Shown here one piece after another: positions 36,834-45,734 of a stretch of DNA of 64,000 nt (position 1 is its first letter; every line of letters begins with the position of its first letter). Made by a program: the position numbers and the translations under genes. Source of the DNA: Gordonia soli NBRC 108243 (GTDB taxonomy: Bacteria > Actinomycetota > Actinomycetes > Mycobacteriales > Mycobacteriaceae); the NCBI RefSeq assembly GCF_000334455.1, contig NZ_BANX01000020.1, positions 124,001 through 188,000 of the forward strand, written 5' to 3'. The notes under the pieces are model-generated. The model made no database searches and was not told the origin of the DNA. It was given only the letters and a program-made list of their open reading frames with translations.

Positions 36834-38423
36834 CTAGCGACGACGCTTGCGACCTGTACCGAAGATCGCCCGGCTGAACTCGCGCCCCGCTGCCGACGCC
36901 GCCGACCGCAGGAAGCTCTGCATCGGCTTGGACGTCAGCACCTCGGTGATGATGCCGGCTTCCTGGGGCTGCGACTGCGGAGTCGGGGCCGGCGCGGGAG
37001 CCGGTGCCTGCGTGGGGATCTCCGGCGCGGCCTCGGGCGGCGGGGCCGCCTTGGCCGTCAGGCGCTCGTAGGCAGAATCCCGATCGATGGTCTGGCCGTA
37101 TTTGGCGTAGAGCGGACTCGCCTTCGCCGCAGCCGTGATGCCCTCGGCACCGAGTGCATCCATCGACGACCGCGGCGGTCGCACGACCGTCCATGCGACC
37201 GGTGTCGGTGCCCCCTTCTCCGAGAGCACCGTCACGATCGCCTCACCGGTTCCCAACGAGGTGAGCGCTTTCTCGATGTCGTAGACCTCCGATACCGGGT
37301 ACGTCTTCACCGTCTTCAACAACGCCTTCTGATCGTCGGGGGTGAACGCCCGCAGTGCGTGCTGGATGCGGGCGCCCAGCTGCGACAGCACATCGTTGGG
37401 GATGTCGGTCGGCAGTTGCGAGCAGAAGAAGACGCCGACACCCTTCGAACGGATCAGCTTCACCGTCTGCACGACCTGCTCCTTGAACGCCTTCGACGCA
37501 TCCGCGAACAGCAGGTGCGACTCGTCGAAGATGAAGACCAGCTTGGGCTTCTCGATGTCACCGACCTCGGGCAGGAACTGGAAGAGATCGGCCAGAATCC
37601 ACATCAGGAACGTCGAGAACAGCGCGGGTCGCGACGACTGCGCGCCGAGCTCGAAGAGCGTGATGATGCCGCGTCCGTCGGTCGTCAGACGCAAGAGATC
37701 CGCCGGTTCGATCTCCGGCTCGCCGAAGAAGGTGTCACCACCGTCGCCTTCGAGGTTGGTCAACGCGCGCAGGATCACCCCGGCGGTCTGGCTCGAGACC
37801 CCACCGATCGCCTTCAACTCGGGTTTGCCCTCGTCGCTGGTCAGGTACTTGATGACCTCGCGCAGATCCTTGAGGTCCAGGAGTGGCAGCCCCTTGGCAT
37901 CGGCCCAATGGAAGATCAGTCCGAGTGTCGACTCCTGGGTCTCGTTCAGCCCCAACACCTTGCTGAGCAGGATCGGCCCGAAGGACGTGATGGTGGCCCG
38001 GATCGGCACTCCGATGCCGGTGGAACCGAGCGAGACGAACTCGGTCGGGAACGCAGTCGGCTGCCAGTCGTCGCCGGTCTGTCTTGCGCGCTCGACGATC
38101 TTGTCGTTCGAGGTGCCCACCTGGCTGAGTCCGGAGAGGTCGCCCTTGATGTCGGCCATGACGACCGGCACCCCGTTCGCCGACAGCTGCTCGGCGATCC
38201 CCTGCAGCGTCTTGGTCTTGCCGGTGCCGGTCGCACCCGCGACCAGCCCGTGACGGTTCATCATCGCCAGCGGGATGCGCACGCGGGCGGTCGAGTCGAC
38301 CTGGCCGTCGATCGACACGGTGCCGACCTCGAGTGCGGCACCGGAGAAGGCGTATCCGGCGGCGATCTGCTGCGCAGGCGTGGTCGGCGAGCTGTCGACG
38401 GGAGTTGGATCGGCGGAGGTCAC
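36834..38423 (-). CDS. HerA-like ATPase (DUF853, helicase HerA-like family)
   Basis: A 529-residue FtsK/HerA-superfamily ATPase. Walker A is in LVAGATGTGKTKTLQG, and Walker B in LVFIFDESHLLF. A conserved GVGVFFCSQLPTDIPNDVLSQLGARIQHALRAFTP segment follows. The C-terminal ~90 residues are Pro/Ala-rich (EIPTQAPAPAPAPTPQ) and end in a basic GRKRRR. The family matches Rv2510c and E. coli YjgR. The role is unknown, perhaps DNA or protein translocation. It is divergent from orn, as in M. tuberculosis. Confidence 0.85.
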   Translation of the reverse strand: MTSADPTPVDSSPTTPAQQIAAGYAFSGAALEVGTVSIDGQVDSTARVRIPLAMMNRHGLVAGATGTGKTKTLQGIAEQLSANGVPVVMADIKGDLSGLSQVGTSNDKIVERARQTGDDWQPTAFPTEFVSLGSTGIGVPIRATITSFGPILLSKVLGLNETQESTLGLIFHWADAKGLPLLDLKDLREVIKYLTSDEGKPELKAIGGVSSQTAGVILRALTNLEGDGGDTFFGEPEIEPADLLRLTTDGRGIITLFELGAQSSRPALFSTFLMWILADLFQFLPEVGDIEKPKLVFIFDESHLLFADASKAFKEQVVQTVKLIRSKGVGVFFCSQLPTDIPNDVLSQLGARIQHALRAFTPDDQKALLKTVKTYPVSEVYDIEKALTSLGTGEAIVTVLSEKGAPTPVAWTVVRPPRSSMDALGAEGITAAAKASPLYAKYGQTIDRDSAYERLTAKAAPPPEAAPEIPTQAPAPAPAPTPQSQPQEAGIITEVLTSKPMQSFLRSAASAAGREFSRAIFGTGRKRRR

Positions 38424-38540
38424 GGACGAGTCCTCTCGAGGGGGTCGATGTCATGACGAGACTGCGACGACGGATGTGTGCAGCGCAGCGGGACGTCCCC
38501 CACTCGCCTGCAATGACAATAGCTGTCGGAGGGCGTTGGC

Positions 38541-38546
38541 TAAGGT
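38541..38546 (+). promoter_or_regulatory. -10 element (TAAGGT) of leaderless orn
   Basis: TAAGGT ends exactly 6 bases before the orn GTG start at 38553; no Shine-Dalgarno is present. Confidence 0.5.
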
Positions 38547-38552
38547 TGTCGG

Positions 38553-39152
38553 GTGCAGGACAAACTGGTGTGGATCGATTGCGAGATGACCGGGTTGCGC
38601 CTCGAGTCGGACAAGCTGATCGAGATCGCAGCGCTCGTGACCGACAGTGAGCTCAACATCCTCGGCGACGGAGTGGACATCGTGATCCACGCATCCGACG
38701 AGGACCTGGCCTCGATGCCCGACGTGGTGACCAAGATGCATGCCGCATCCGGGCTCACCGAAGAGGTGCGTGCGTCGACGGTGACGGTGGCCGAGGCTGA
38801 GAAGGCAGTCCTCGACTACATCCGTACGCAGGTGAAGACCGCGGGCGCGGTGCCGTTGGCGGGCAACTCCATCGCGACCGACCGCGGGTTCATCGCCCGC
38901 GACATGCCGGAGCTCGACGCCTACCTCCATTACCGGATGGTCGACGTCAGCTCGATCAAGGAACTCACTCGCCGCTGGTACCCGAAGATCTACTACGGTC
39001 AGCCGGCGAAGGGCTTGGCACACCGGGCACTCGCCGACATCCGCGAGTCCATCCGGGAGCTCAAGTACTACCGTTCCGCAGCCTTCGTCGCGGCCCCCGG
39101 GCCCGATACCGACAAGCTCGCCACGATCGTCGACGATCTCGGACCTGCGTGA
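38553..39152 (+). CDS. orn: Oligoribonuclease
   Basis: A 199-residue DEDDh exoribonuclease that degrades 2-5-base RNAs, including pGpG. The metal motifs are intact: WIDCEMTGL (DxE), [15 protein letters not shown] (Asp), and [11 protein letters not shown] (His and last Asp). Length equals the family norm. It starts with GTG directly after a -10 element, so it is probably translated from a leaderless mRNA. tRNA-His follows 102 bases on, as in mycobacteria (Rv2511 locus). Confidence 0.95.
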   Translation: MQDKLVWIDCEMTGLRLESDKLIEIAALVTDSELNILGDGVDIVIHASDEDLASMPDVVTKMHAASGLTEEVRASTVTVAEAEKAVLDYIRTQVKTAGAVPLAGNSIATDRGFIARDMPELDAYLHYRMVDVSSIKELTRRWYPKIYYGQPAKGLAHRALADIRESIRELKYYRSAAFVAAPGPDTDKLATIVDDLGPA

Positions 39153-39197
39153 ACACGCGCGGCCGTAACCGATTGGAGTTCCCCGGTACCGACCGGC

Positions 39198-39203
39198 TAG
39201 AGT
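39198..39203 (+). promoter_or_regulatory. Possible tRNA-His promoter (TTGGAG ... TAGAGT)
   Basis: TAGAGT lies 51 bases before the tRNA, with TTGGAG at 39173-39178, a 19-base spacer. The match is moderate. Confidence 0.35.
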
Positions 39204-39254
39204 AGGTTCCTGGCTCAGCGACCCGGTGTTCATCGCCTGGTCACCGACGCCGAT

Positions 39255-39328
39255 GGTGGATGTAGTTCAGTTGGTAGAGCACCAGGTTGTGATCCTGGCT
39301 GTCGCGGGTTCGAGTCCCGTCATCCACC
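39255..39328 (+). tRNA. tRNA-His (anticodon GTG)
   Basis: The acceptor GTGGATG pairs with CATCCAC, with the extra G(-1) characteristic of tRNA-His opposite C73. The anticodon stem-loop is CCAGG-TTGTGAT-CCTGG and the T arm GCGGG-TTCGAGT-CCCGT. CCA is not encoded. A terminator follows at once. Confidence 0.95.
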
Positions 39329-39334
39329 CCGAAC

Positions 39335-39368
39335 ACGATGCCCCCGACCACGCGGTCGGGGGCATCGT
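39335..39368 (+). terminator. 15-bp hairpin after tRNA-His
   Basis: ACGATGCCCCCGACC pairs perfectly with its complement around ACGC and is followed by the T-rich TCGTTGTTG, giving a typical intrinsic terminator. Confidence 0.8.
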
Positions 39369-39421
39369 TCGTTGTTGGGTGGGGACATACCTGCTCGCTC
39401 ACCGCGGCCCGAACGTGCATC

Positions 39422-39443
39422 CGCGGGTGATGCTTCACCCGCG
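39422..39443. repeat. Hairpin with GGTGATGCTTCACC core, copy 1
   Basis: CGCGGGTGA-TGCT-TCACCCGCG is a 9-bp stem. Its 14-base core is identical to that of the hairpin at 46671-46704. It lies in the gap downstream of allB. Confidence 0.6.
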
Positions 39444-39543
39444 AACGCTCGGCCGCCCCGCGTCGACGCCGGGGCGACACACCCGGAAATGGAACTCGCC
39501 GCCGCGACCGGAGTCGCGACGGCGAGGTATGGGGGCGGGTCGG

Positions 39544-40932
39544 TCAGACGTCGCCGCGGCGGAGCATGCGCCCCTTGGGGGTGGTGAAGTCCACGCGCTG
39601 ACCGCGCACCCACGTGCCGGTGACCACACCGGCGAGGGCGCGGCCGTCGTACGGGCTAACCGGGTTCTTGTGGTGGAGTCGGTGCACATCGACGATCTGA
39701 GCCGACTCCGGCTCGAAGATGGCGAAGTCGGCGTCGCAGCCGAGGGCGATCCGCCCCTTGGTCGGCAGGCCGGCGAGATCTGCCGGACGCGAGGCCATCC
39801 ACTCGAGGACCTGGGGCAGGCCGATGTCGCGCTTCTTGGCCTCGGACCAGATGAGCGAGAGGCCGAGCTGCAGGGAGGCCACGCCGCCCCACGCGATACC
39901 GAAATCGCCACCTTCGGGGTCCTTGAGTTCGGCGGTCGTGGGCGAGTGGTCGGAGACGATGCAGTCGATGGTGCCGTCGAGCAATCCCTCCCACAGCAGC
40001 TCGCGGTTGGCTGCCTCGCGGATCGGCGGACAGCACTTGAACGCGGTCGCACCGTTGGGCACCTCCTCGGCCAGCAGGGTGAGGTAGTGCGGGCACGTCT
40101 CGACGGTGATCTTGACGCCGTCACGCTTGGCGGTGGCCAGCATCGGCAGGGCGTCCGACGACGACAGATGCAGCACGTGCGCGCGCACGCCGGTCCACCG
40201 CGCACGCTCGATGACCTCGGCGATCGCCAGGTTCTCCGCACCACGAGGACGCGACGCCAGGAATCGGGTGTACTCGTCACCGTCTGCAGACGGCGCCTCG
40301 TCGATGGCCCTGGAGTCCTCGGCGTGCACGATCATCAGCGAGTCGAACTCGGCCAACTTCGCCATGTCGGCTTCCATCTCGTCGGCGGTGAGATGGGGGA
40401 ACTCGTCGACACCGGAGTGGAGCAGGAAGCACTTGAATCCGAAGACGCCGGCGTCGTGCAGGCCGCGCAGGTCGTTCTCGTTACCCGGGATCGCGCCGCC
40501 CCAGAAACCGACGTCGATGTGGGTCTTGCCCTGCGCGGCAGCGCGCTTGGCTGCCAGCGCATCGACGTCGACGGTGGGTGGGATGGAATTGAGCGGCATG
40601 TCGATGAGGGTCGTGACACCACCGGCCGCGGCGGCGCGCGTCGCCGAGTCGAAGCCCTCCCACTCCGTGCGCCCCGGCTCGTTGACGTGCACGTGCGTGT
40701 CGACGAGCCCGGGGATCATCACCTGATCGTCGGCGAGCTCGATGACCTCGCTACCCGACAGTCCGCTCCCCAGCGGCTCGATGGCCACGACCCGACCGTC
40801 CCGGATGCCGATCTCCCGCGCGACGATCCCCGCGGTGGTCAGGGTCTGCTTGCCGCGGACCACCAGGTCGAAGGTCGCCGAAGTGGTGTCGTCGCCTACT
40901 GCGGGTGTCTGAGCACCGGTGTCGGAGGTCAT
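39544..40932 (-). CDS. allB: Allantoinase
   Basis: A 462-residue cyclic amidohydrolase that opens the allantoin ring to allantoate. Binuclear-metal residues are visible: DTHVHVNEPGRTEWEGF, the carboxylated lysine in FGFKCFLLHSGV, histidines in IVHAED and VLHLSS, and the aspartate of VSDHSPTT. The NEPGRTEWEGF and GATAFKCCPPIR motifs favour allantoinase over dihydropyrimidinase. The start at 40932 has AAGGAGC upstream. Divergent from the permease gene, with palindromic GGAA/TTCC boxes between. Confidence 0.93.
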   Translation of the reverse strand: MTSDTGAQTPAVGDDTTSATFDLVVRGKQTLTTAGIVAREIGIRDGRVVAIEPLGSGLSGSEVIELADDQVMIPGLVDTHVHVNEPGRTEWEGFDSATRAAAAGGVTTLIDMPLNSIPPTVDVDALAAKRAAAQGKTHIDVGFWGGAIPGNENDLRGLHDAGVFGFKCFLLHSGVDEFPHLTADEMEADMAKLAEFDSLMIVHAEDSRAIDEAPSADGDEYTRFLASRPRGAENLAIAEVIERARWTGVRAHVLHLSSSDALPMLATAKRDGVKITVETCPHYLTLLAEEVPNGATAFKCCPPIREAANRELLWEGLLDGTIDCIVSDHSPTTAELKDPEGGDFGIAWGGVASLQLGLSLIWSEAKKRDIGLPQVLEWMASRPADLAGLPTKGRIALGCDADFAIFEPESAQIVDVHRLHHKNPVSPYDGRALAGVVTGTWVRGQRVDFTTPKGRMLRRGDV

Positions 40933-40990
40933 GTGGCGGGGCTCCTTGCTGGTCGCCGTGTCCTGTCTGATGCCGAGCGTAACGCAAGGC

Positions 40991-41007
40991 ATTCCTCATC
41001 ATGGAAT
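40991..41007. promoter_or_regulatory. Inverted repeat ATTCC-N7-GGAAT before allB
   Basis: It sits next to a TTAAAAT -10-like element on the minus strand, 59 bases before the allB start, and is a candidate IclR repressor site. Confidence 0.45.
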
Positions 41008-41058
41008 TTTAACCTGCTATTTCGGAACGTGACTCGCGAGTAGCGCCACCACATGCTA

Positions 41059-41089
41059 TTGACAACCGGCTCGCCAGTGGTGCTAACTG
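41059..41089 (+). promoter_or_regulatory. Promoter of the permease-racemase operon
   Basis: There is a perfect -35 TTGACA (41059-41064) and TAACTG (41084-41089) after a 19-base spacer. The predicted start falls just before the GGAA-N6-TTCC box. Confidence 0.5.
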
Positions 41090-41099
41090 TCACACACGC

Positions 41100-41113
41100 G
41101 GAAATCTGATTCC
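41100..41113. promoter_or_regulatory. GGAA-N6-TTCC box, likely IclR operator
   Basis: GGAA-ATCTGA-TTCC lies right after the predicted transcription start of the permease operon. The same architecture occurs at 45735-45748 by the regulator gene. Confidence 0.55.
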
Positions 41114-41177
41114 ACATGACGGAACTCGCCGCCAGTGCAGGAGCGCGGTCATCGACCGTCCGACCGAAAGTGCAGAG

Positions 41178-42728
41178 ATGAGCACTGAACCCCCCACCAT
41201 CAGTCGCGGCGACGCCCCGTCGGCGTCTGGCACCCTCGTCGCCGATGCGGCAGCCGACAACGGCGTCACCGGAATCGTTCCCGCCGGGCTCAGCCCGCGG
41301 CTCTACAACAAGGATCTGGCCCCGACCAGCCGCGTCGGTCGCCGCTGGCGCAGCTACAACATCTTCACGTTGTGGGCCAACGACGTGCACAGCCTGGGCA
41401 ATTACGCGTTCGCCATCGGCCTGTTCGCACTCGGACTCGGCGGCTGGCAGATCCTGACAGCTCTGGTACTCGGTGGCGTCTTCCTGTTCCTCCTGCTCAA
41501 CCTGTCGGGATTCATGGGCGAGAAGACGGGCGTGCCGTTCCCGGTCATGAGTCGGATCTCGTTCGGTATCCGGGGCGCACAGATCCCGGCTGTGATCCGC
41601 GGCGGCGTGGCGATCGCCTGGTTCGGTATCCAGACCTACCTCGCATCCGTCGTCCTGCGGATCCTGTTGGTGGCGCTCTTCCCCTCGGCCGCCGACCTGG
41701 ACACCAACCGCTTCCTCGGGCTGTCGACGCTCGGCTGGATCGCCTTCGTGTCGCTGTGGGTCATCCAGGTCATCATCGTCAGCTACGGCATGGAGATGAT
41801 CCGCAAGTACGAGGCCTTCGCCGGCCCGGTCATCCTCATCACGATGGTCGCGCTCGCCATCTGGATGCTGAGCAAGTCCGACTGGAGCATCGCCTGGTCG
41901 ACCCCGGACTCCAAGACCGGCGCCGACATGTGGCTGCACATCATCGGAGGGGCGAGCCTCTGGGTCGCCATCTACGGGACGTTCGTGCTCAACTTCTGCG
42001 ACTTCACCCGCAACGCCGCATCGCGAAAGTCCATCGTGCGGGGCAACTTCTGGGGCATCCCACTCAACATGTTGCTCTTCGGCGGCATCGTGATCGTGCT
42101 CGCCGGAGCACAGTTCAAGATCAACGGCACGACCATCGAGTCGCCGTCGGACATCGTCAAGACCGTCCCCAACACCTTCCTGCTTGTGCTGGCGTGTCTC
42201 GCCCTGTTGATCTTGACCGTCGCGGTCAACCTGATGGCCAACTTCGTCGCACCGATCTACGCGCTGTCCAACCTCTTCCCGCGCTACCTCGACTTCCGGC
42301 GCGCGGGCCTGGTGGCCGCCGTCATCGGTCTGATCATCCTGCCCTGGAACCTCTACAACTCCCCCGCGGTGATCAACTACTTCCTCGGTGGACTCGGCGC
42401 CCTGCTCGGACCACTGTTCGGCATCGTGATGGCCGACTACTGGTTGGTCAAGCGATCCCGGATCGACGTGCCCGCTCTCTTCAGCGAGGCGGCCGACGGT
42501 GCATACCATTACTGGAACGGCGTGAACCTGAGGGCCATCGCGGCGTTGGTCCCGACCGCCGCGATCGCGTTGGTGATGGCGTTCGTCCCCGCCTTCGAAG
42601 TGGTCTCGGAGTTCTCCTGGTTCATCGGTGCAGGCCTCGGCGCAATCGTCTACCTTGTGATGGCCGATCGCCGTGGACCGTTCGCCGAGGTCTCCGGCGA
42701 AGAGATCTCCGTCGCCAGCACCCACTGA
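41178..42728 (+). CDS. NCS1 nucleobase:cation symporter, probable allantoin permease
   Basis: A 516-residue NCS1 transporter with 12 membrane segments. Signature stretches include TLWANDVHSLGNYAFAIGLF near residue 65, GFMGEKTGVPFPVMSR, SFGIRGAQIPAVIRGGVAIAWFGIQTY and LNFCDFTRNA. These are typical of the PucI/hydantoin-allantoin branch. It imports allantoin (inferred from context) with Na+ or H+. It is the first gene of a two-gene operon with the racemase (18-base gap), directly across from allantoinase. Confidence 0.88.
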   Translation: MSTEPPTISRGDAPSASGTLVADAAADNGVTGIVPAGLSPRLYNKDLAPTSRVGRRWRSYNIFTLWANDVHSLGNYAFAIGLFALGLGGWQILTALVLGGVFLFLLLNLSGFMGEKTGVPFPVMSRISFGIRGAQIPAVIRGGVAIAWFGIQTYLASVVLRILLVALFPSAADLDTNRFLGLSTLGWIAFVSLWVIQVIIVSYGMEMIRKYEAFAGPVILITMVALAIWMLSKSDWSIAWSTPDSKTGADMWLHIIGGASLWVAIYGTFVLNFCDFTRNAASRKSIVRGNFWGIPLNMLLFGGIVIVLAGAQFKINGTTIESPSDIVKTVPNTFLLVLACLALLILTVAVNLMANFVAPIYALSNLFPRYLDFRRAGLVAAVIGLIILPWNLYNSPAVINYFLGGLGALLGPLFGIVMADYWLVKRSRIDVPALFSEAADGAYHYWNGVNLRAIAALVPTAAIALVMAFVPAFEVVSEFSWFIGAGLGAIVYLVMADRRGPFAEVSGEEISVASTH

Positions 42729-42746
42729 CACACAGATAGCAGGCAC

Positions 42747-43469
42747 ATGCGCATCCTCGTCGCCAACGTCAACACGACCGCCTCGATGACCGAGGCCATC
42801 GCCGCCTCGGCGCGGTCGGTCGCCGCACCGGAAACCGAGATCGTCGGTATCACACCGCGATTCGGCGCGGACTCCTGCGAGGGAAATTTCGAGTCGTACC
42901 TCGCCGCCCTCGCCGTCATGGATGCGATACTCGCCTACCCCGAGCCCTACGATGCCGTCATCCAGGCCGGTTACGGCGAACACGGCCGCGAAGGCTTACA
43001 GGAGTTGCTCGAGGTGCCGGTCGTCGACATCACCGAAGCGGCAGCGTCCACGGCGATGTATCTGGGGCACCGCTTCTCGGTGGTGACGACGCTCGACCGC
43101 ACCGTTCCGTTGATCGAGGACCGCCTCAAGCTCGCCGGGCTCGACCAGCGTTGTGCGTCGGTCCGCGCGTCGGGTCTCGGTGTGCTGGAGCTCGAATCGG
43201 AGCCCCGGCGTGCGGTCGAGGCGATCGTCGAGCAGTCCAAGCGGGCTGTCGCCGACGATCACGCCGAGGTGATCTGCCTCGGCTGCGGCGGGATGGCCGA
43301 GCTCGAGGAGCAGGTGCGCGCCGCGACCGGGGTACCGATCGTCGACGGCGTGCGGTCCGCGGTCACCATCGCCGAAGGGCTTGTGCGGATGGGCCTCTCG
43401 ACATCCAAGGTGCGCACCTACGCACCGCCGCGCGAGAAGACGATCACCGGCTGGCCGTTCCGGACCTGA
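42747..43469 (+). CDS. Allantoin/hydantoin racemase (Asp/Glu racemase superfamily)
   Basis: A 240-residue cofactor-independent racemase with two catalytic cysteines. One lies in EIICLGCGGMAE-like VICLGCGGMAEL (residue ~175). The usual first cysteine of hydantoin racemases falls near ADSCEGNFESYL or in the QAGYGEHGREGL region, where a glycine replaces the common cysteine, so assignment of that residue is uncertain. It would interconvert R- and S-allantoin, since the imported compound can be racemic while allantoinase is stereospecific. It ends the permease operon, followed by a hairpin. Confidence 0.83.
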   Translation: MRILVANVNTTASMTEAIAASARSVAAPETEIVGITPRFGADSCEGNFESYLAALAVMDAILAYPEPYDAVIQAGYGEHGREGLQELLEVPVVDITEAAASTAMYLGHRFSVVTTLDRTVPLIEDRLKLAGLDQRCASVRASGLGVLELESEPRRAVEAIVEQSKRAVADDHAEVICLGCGGMAELEEQVRAATGVPIVDGVRSAVTIAEGLVRMGLSTSKVRTYAPPREKTITGWPFRT

Positions 43470-43488
43470 GGCCTGCGGTCGAGCCATG

Positions 43489-43510
43489 CCCGGTGAATAC
43501 TCTCACCGGG
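43489..43510 (+). terminator. 8-bp hairpin after the racemase gene
   Basis: CCCGGTGA-ATACTC-TCACCGGG, 19 bases after the stop. Confidence 0.6.
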
Positions 43511-43534
43511 TGCCGTTCGTTGCCACCGTCAGCC

Positions 43535-43571
43535 GTGACGGTCACTCTGCTTCGCAGAGGATCACCGTCAC
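43535..43571 (-). terminator. Two-part hairpin at the end of allE
   Basis: GTGACGGT pairs with ACCGTCAC, enclosing an inner CTCTGC/GCAGAG stem. It overlaps the stop codon of the leftward gene. Confidence 0.6.
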
Positions 43572-44383
43572 AACATGATCTGGCGGTTGACGTCCTTGTA
43601 CAGCAGATAGCGGAAGTTCGACGGACCGCCGGCGTAGCAGGCCTGCGGACAGAAGGCCCGCAACGACATGTAATCGCCCTCCTGCACCTCCACCCAGTCC
43701 TCGTTCAGCCGGTAGACGGCCTTGCCCTCCAGTACGTACAGCCCGTGCTCCATGACGTGTGTCTCCGCGAACGGAATGGATGCGCCGGGCTCGAACGTGA
43801 CGATGTTGACATGCATGTCGTAGGCGAGATCCTGCGGATCGAGCATCCGTGTGGTGCGCCACGCACCATCGGTGTCGGGCATCGCACTCGGCTCGATGTC
43901 GCGCTCGTTGCCGAACCTCGGCGACGGCACGTGGCCGACGAGCGGCTCGTAACGCTTGCGAATCCAGTGGAACGAGGCAGGGACGTCGCCGCGGTTGTGC
44001 GCCGACCACACGGTGCCCGAGGGGAGGTAACCGAAACCACCGTCGGTGAGGGTGTGCTCCTCCCCCGCCACGGTCACCGTCAGCGCGCCCGCGGTGACGA
44101 ACACGAAACCCTCGACCTCCGACTGCGGCTCAGGCGCATCGGATCCACCGCCCGGCGCCACCTCGACGATCGCCTGCGCGAACGTGCCGGCGCCGCCGGG
44201 AACCGGACGGTTGAGCACCCACGCGCGCGTGTCGGTCCACTCCGGAAAGACCGAGGTGACGATGTCCCGGAGCACCCCGCGCGGGATCACCGTGTACGCC
44301 TCGGTGACCACAGCACGGTCGGTCAAGAGGTCGGTCTGCGGCGGGAGCCCGCCGTTCGGGGTGTAGTACGGGTTCGCGGTCAT
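43568..44383 (-). CDS. allE: (S)-ureidoglycine aminohydrolase, bicupin
   Basis: A 271-residue bicupin that releases ammonia from (S)-ureidoglycine to give (S)-ureidoglycolate. This Mn-dependent step keeps allantoin breakdown stereospecific. The second cupin carries the metal site: DMHVNIVTFEPGASIPFAETHVMEHGLYVLEGKAVYRLN (Glu, His, His) with a later ring contact. The first cupin (FVFVTAGALTVTVAGEEHTL) is structural. It lies downstream of the DUF6986 gene (54-base gap, same strand) and converges on the racemase. Confidence 0.92.
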   Translation of the reverse strand: MTANPYYTPNGGLPPQTDLLTDRAVVTEAYTVIPRGVLRDIVTSVFPEWTDTRAWVLNRPVPGGAGTFAQAIVEVAPGGGSDAPEPQSEVEGFVFVTAGALTVTVAGEEHTLTDGGFGYLPSGTVWSAHNRGDVPASFHWIRKRYEPLVGHVPSPRFGNERDIEPSAMPDTDGAWRTTRMLDPQDLAYDMHVNIVTFEPGASIPFAETHVMEHGLYVLEGKAVYRLNEDWVEVQEGDYMSLRAFCPQACYAGGPSNFRYLLYKDVNRQIML

Positions 44384-44437
44384 CGTGTCCTCTACAACTG
44401 TTTCGGTGGACTGGCTTGTCGGGCGGCCGATCTCGGC

Positions 44438-45706
44438 TCAGGCGTCGGTCGGCAGGGGCCGGTGCAGGGCAAGCGCGGAGATGGTGTCCATCGGGACCTC
44501 GGTGGCCGATTCGATCTCGGCGACGGTGAGTGCACCGCAGAGTTCGCCGCGCCGGATGAAGCCGGCCAATGCACGTGCGGTCGCCGGTTCGTCGAGCACG
44601 GCAGATTCGAGCCGATGCACGTAGTTGCGCAGACGCACCGCGGCGTCGTCGAATCCGTCGCGGTAGAAGGCGTAGGTGGCGAGAAAGCGGGTCACCAGCT
44701 GAGCAGGATGCAGATCCCACCCCTGATAGAAGCCACGCTCGAGGTGGCGCCGCACCAATCGCGCGTGGAGGGACCATCCGGCGCCGACGCGGTCGCCGAT
44801 GGGCAGGATGTTGGTCGATCCGTCGGAGAGTCGCACCCCGGTGCCCGCCGCCGCGAGTTGCATGACCGCCTTGGCGTGGTCAGCCGCCGGATGTTCCATC
44901 GACTGATACGCGGCGGCGATGCCGAGGGATGCCGAGTAGTCGTAGGTGCCGTAGTGCAGTGCGGTGACCCGGCCGTCGCCCACATGGATCATCCGCGCCA
45001 CGCTTGCCGATCCGTCGGCACCCAGGATCGCTTGCGGGGTCTCGATCTGGACCTCGAAGCCGATGCGCCGCTCCGCCAGACCGTGAACGCGCTCCAGTTC
45101 TCGTGCGACGCGCACCATCGCCTGGACCTGATCGACAGACGTGACCTTGGGCAGGGTCAGCGTCAGACCGGTCGGCAGCCCGCCGCCGGCCATCAGTCCG
45201 CCGACGAAGAGGTCGAGAGTGCGCAACCCGCGAGTGCGGACGTCGGCCTCGAAGGATTTGAATCGGATGCCGATGAATGGCGGTGAGCTGTCGGCACCGG
45301 CACGCATCGCGGCGATCGCGTCCGTGACAGCGGAGTCCTCCTCGGCGTCGGGCCGAACACCGTAGCCGTCCTCGAAGTCGATCCGCAGATCCTCGATCGG
45401 TTCGGTACGCAGCTTGTGTTCGACCAGCTCGGCCAGTCCGGTTGCAGCGGAGTCACTCTCGGCGACCGTCGATCGTGCGATGGCGTCGAGTCCGCCATGC
45501 GCGGCCGCGGCGTCCAACGCCGCGGCGCCCCACTCTCGGGACAGATCGGCGACGTGACGGTCAGCCGGCACGTAGACCGTGTGCACCGGTTGGCGACTGC
45601 CGTCGTCGCCCGGGTAGCGAGCTGCCAGTGCCGCATCAGAGGGAGCGAGCGTGTTCTCGAGGTCCGCGAGGAAGTCCGCGCCGAGATGGCCGCTCTGCAC
45701 ACTCAC
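44438..45706 (-). CDS. DUF6986 / CitE-like lyase family protein
   Basis: A 422-residue TIM-barrel protein of the HpcH/HpaI-CitE clan. Visible are IEDLRIDFEDGYGVRPDAEED (metal-binding Glu/Asp), FIGIRFKSFEADVRTRGLRTLD, a LTLPKV strand, RIGFEVQIETPQAIL (the metal-ligand glutamate) and HYGTYDYSASLGIA. In this clan, enzymes cleave or condense CoA thioesters with glyoxylate or oxaloacetate. The gene is first in an operon with ureidoglycine aminohydrolase, so a role in using the glyoxylate from allantoin (malate-synthase-like) is attractive but unproven. The exact function is unknown. Confidence 0.8.
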   Translation of the reverse strand: MSVQSGHLGADFLADLENTLAPSDAALAARYPGDDGSRQPVHTVYVPADRHVADLSREWGAAALDAAAAHGGLDAIARSTVAESDSAATGLAELVEHKLRTEPIEDLRIDFEDGYGVRPDAEEDSAVTDAIAAMRAGADSSPPFIGIRFKSFEADVRTRGLRTLDLFVGGLMAGGGLPTGLTLTLPKVTSVDQVQAMVRVARELERVHGLAERRIGFEVQIETPQAILGADGSASVARMIHVGDGRVTALHYGTYDYSASLGIAAAYQSMEHPAADHAKAVMQLAAAGTGVRLSDGSTNILPIGDRVGAGWSLHARLVRRHLERGFYQGWDLHPAQLVTRFLATYAFYRDGFDDAAVRLRNYVHRLESAVLDEPATARALAGFIRRGELCGALTVAEIESATEVPMDTISALALHRPLPTDA

Positions 45707-45734
45707 AATTGGCTCCCTGTCATCTCGTCATCGT

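Noticed and set aside
40929-42983. 684-codon minus-strand open frame
   Set aside because: Antisense to the NCS1 permease and racemase; Asp/Glu/Arg/His-rich with no fold signature.
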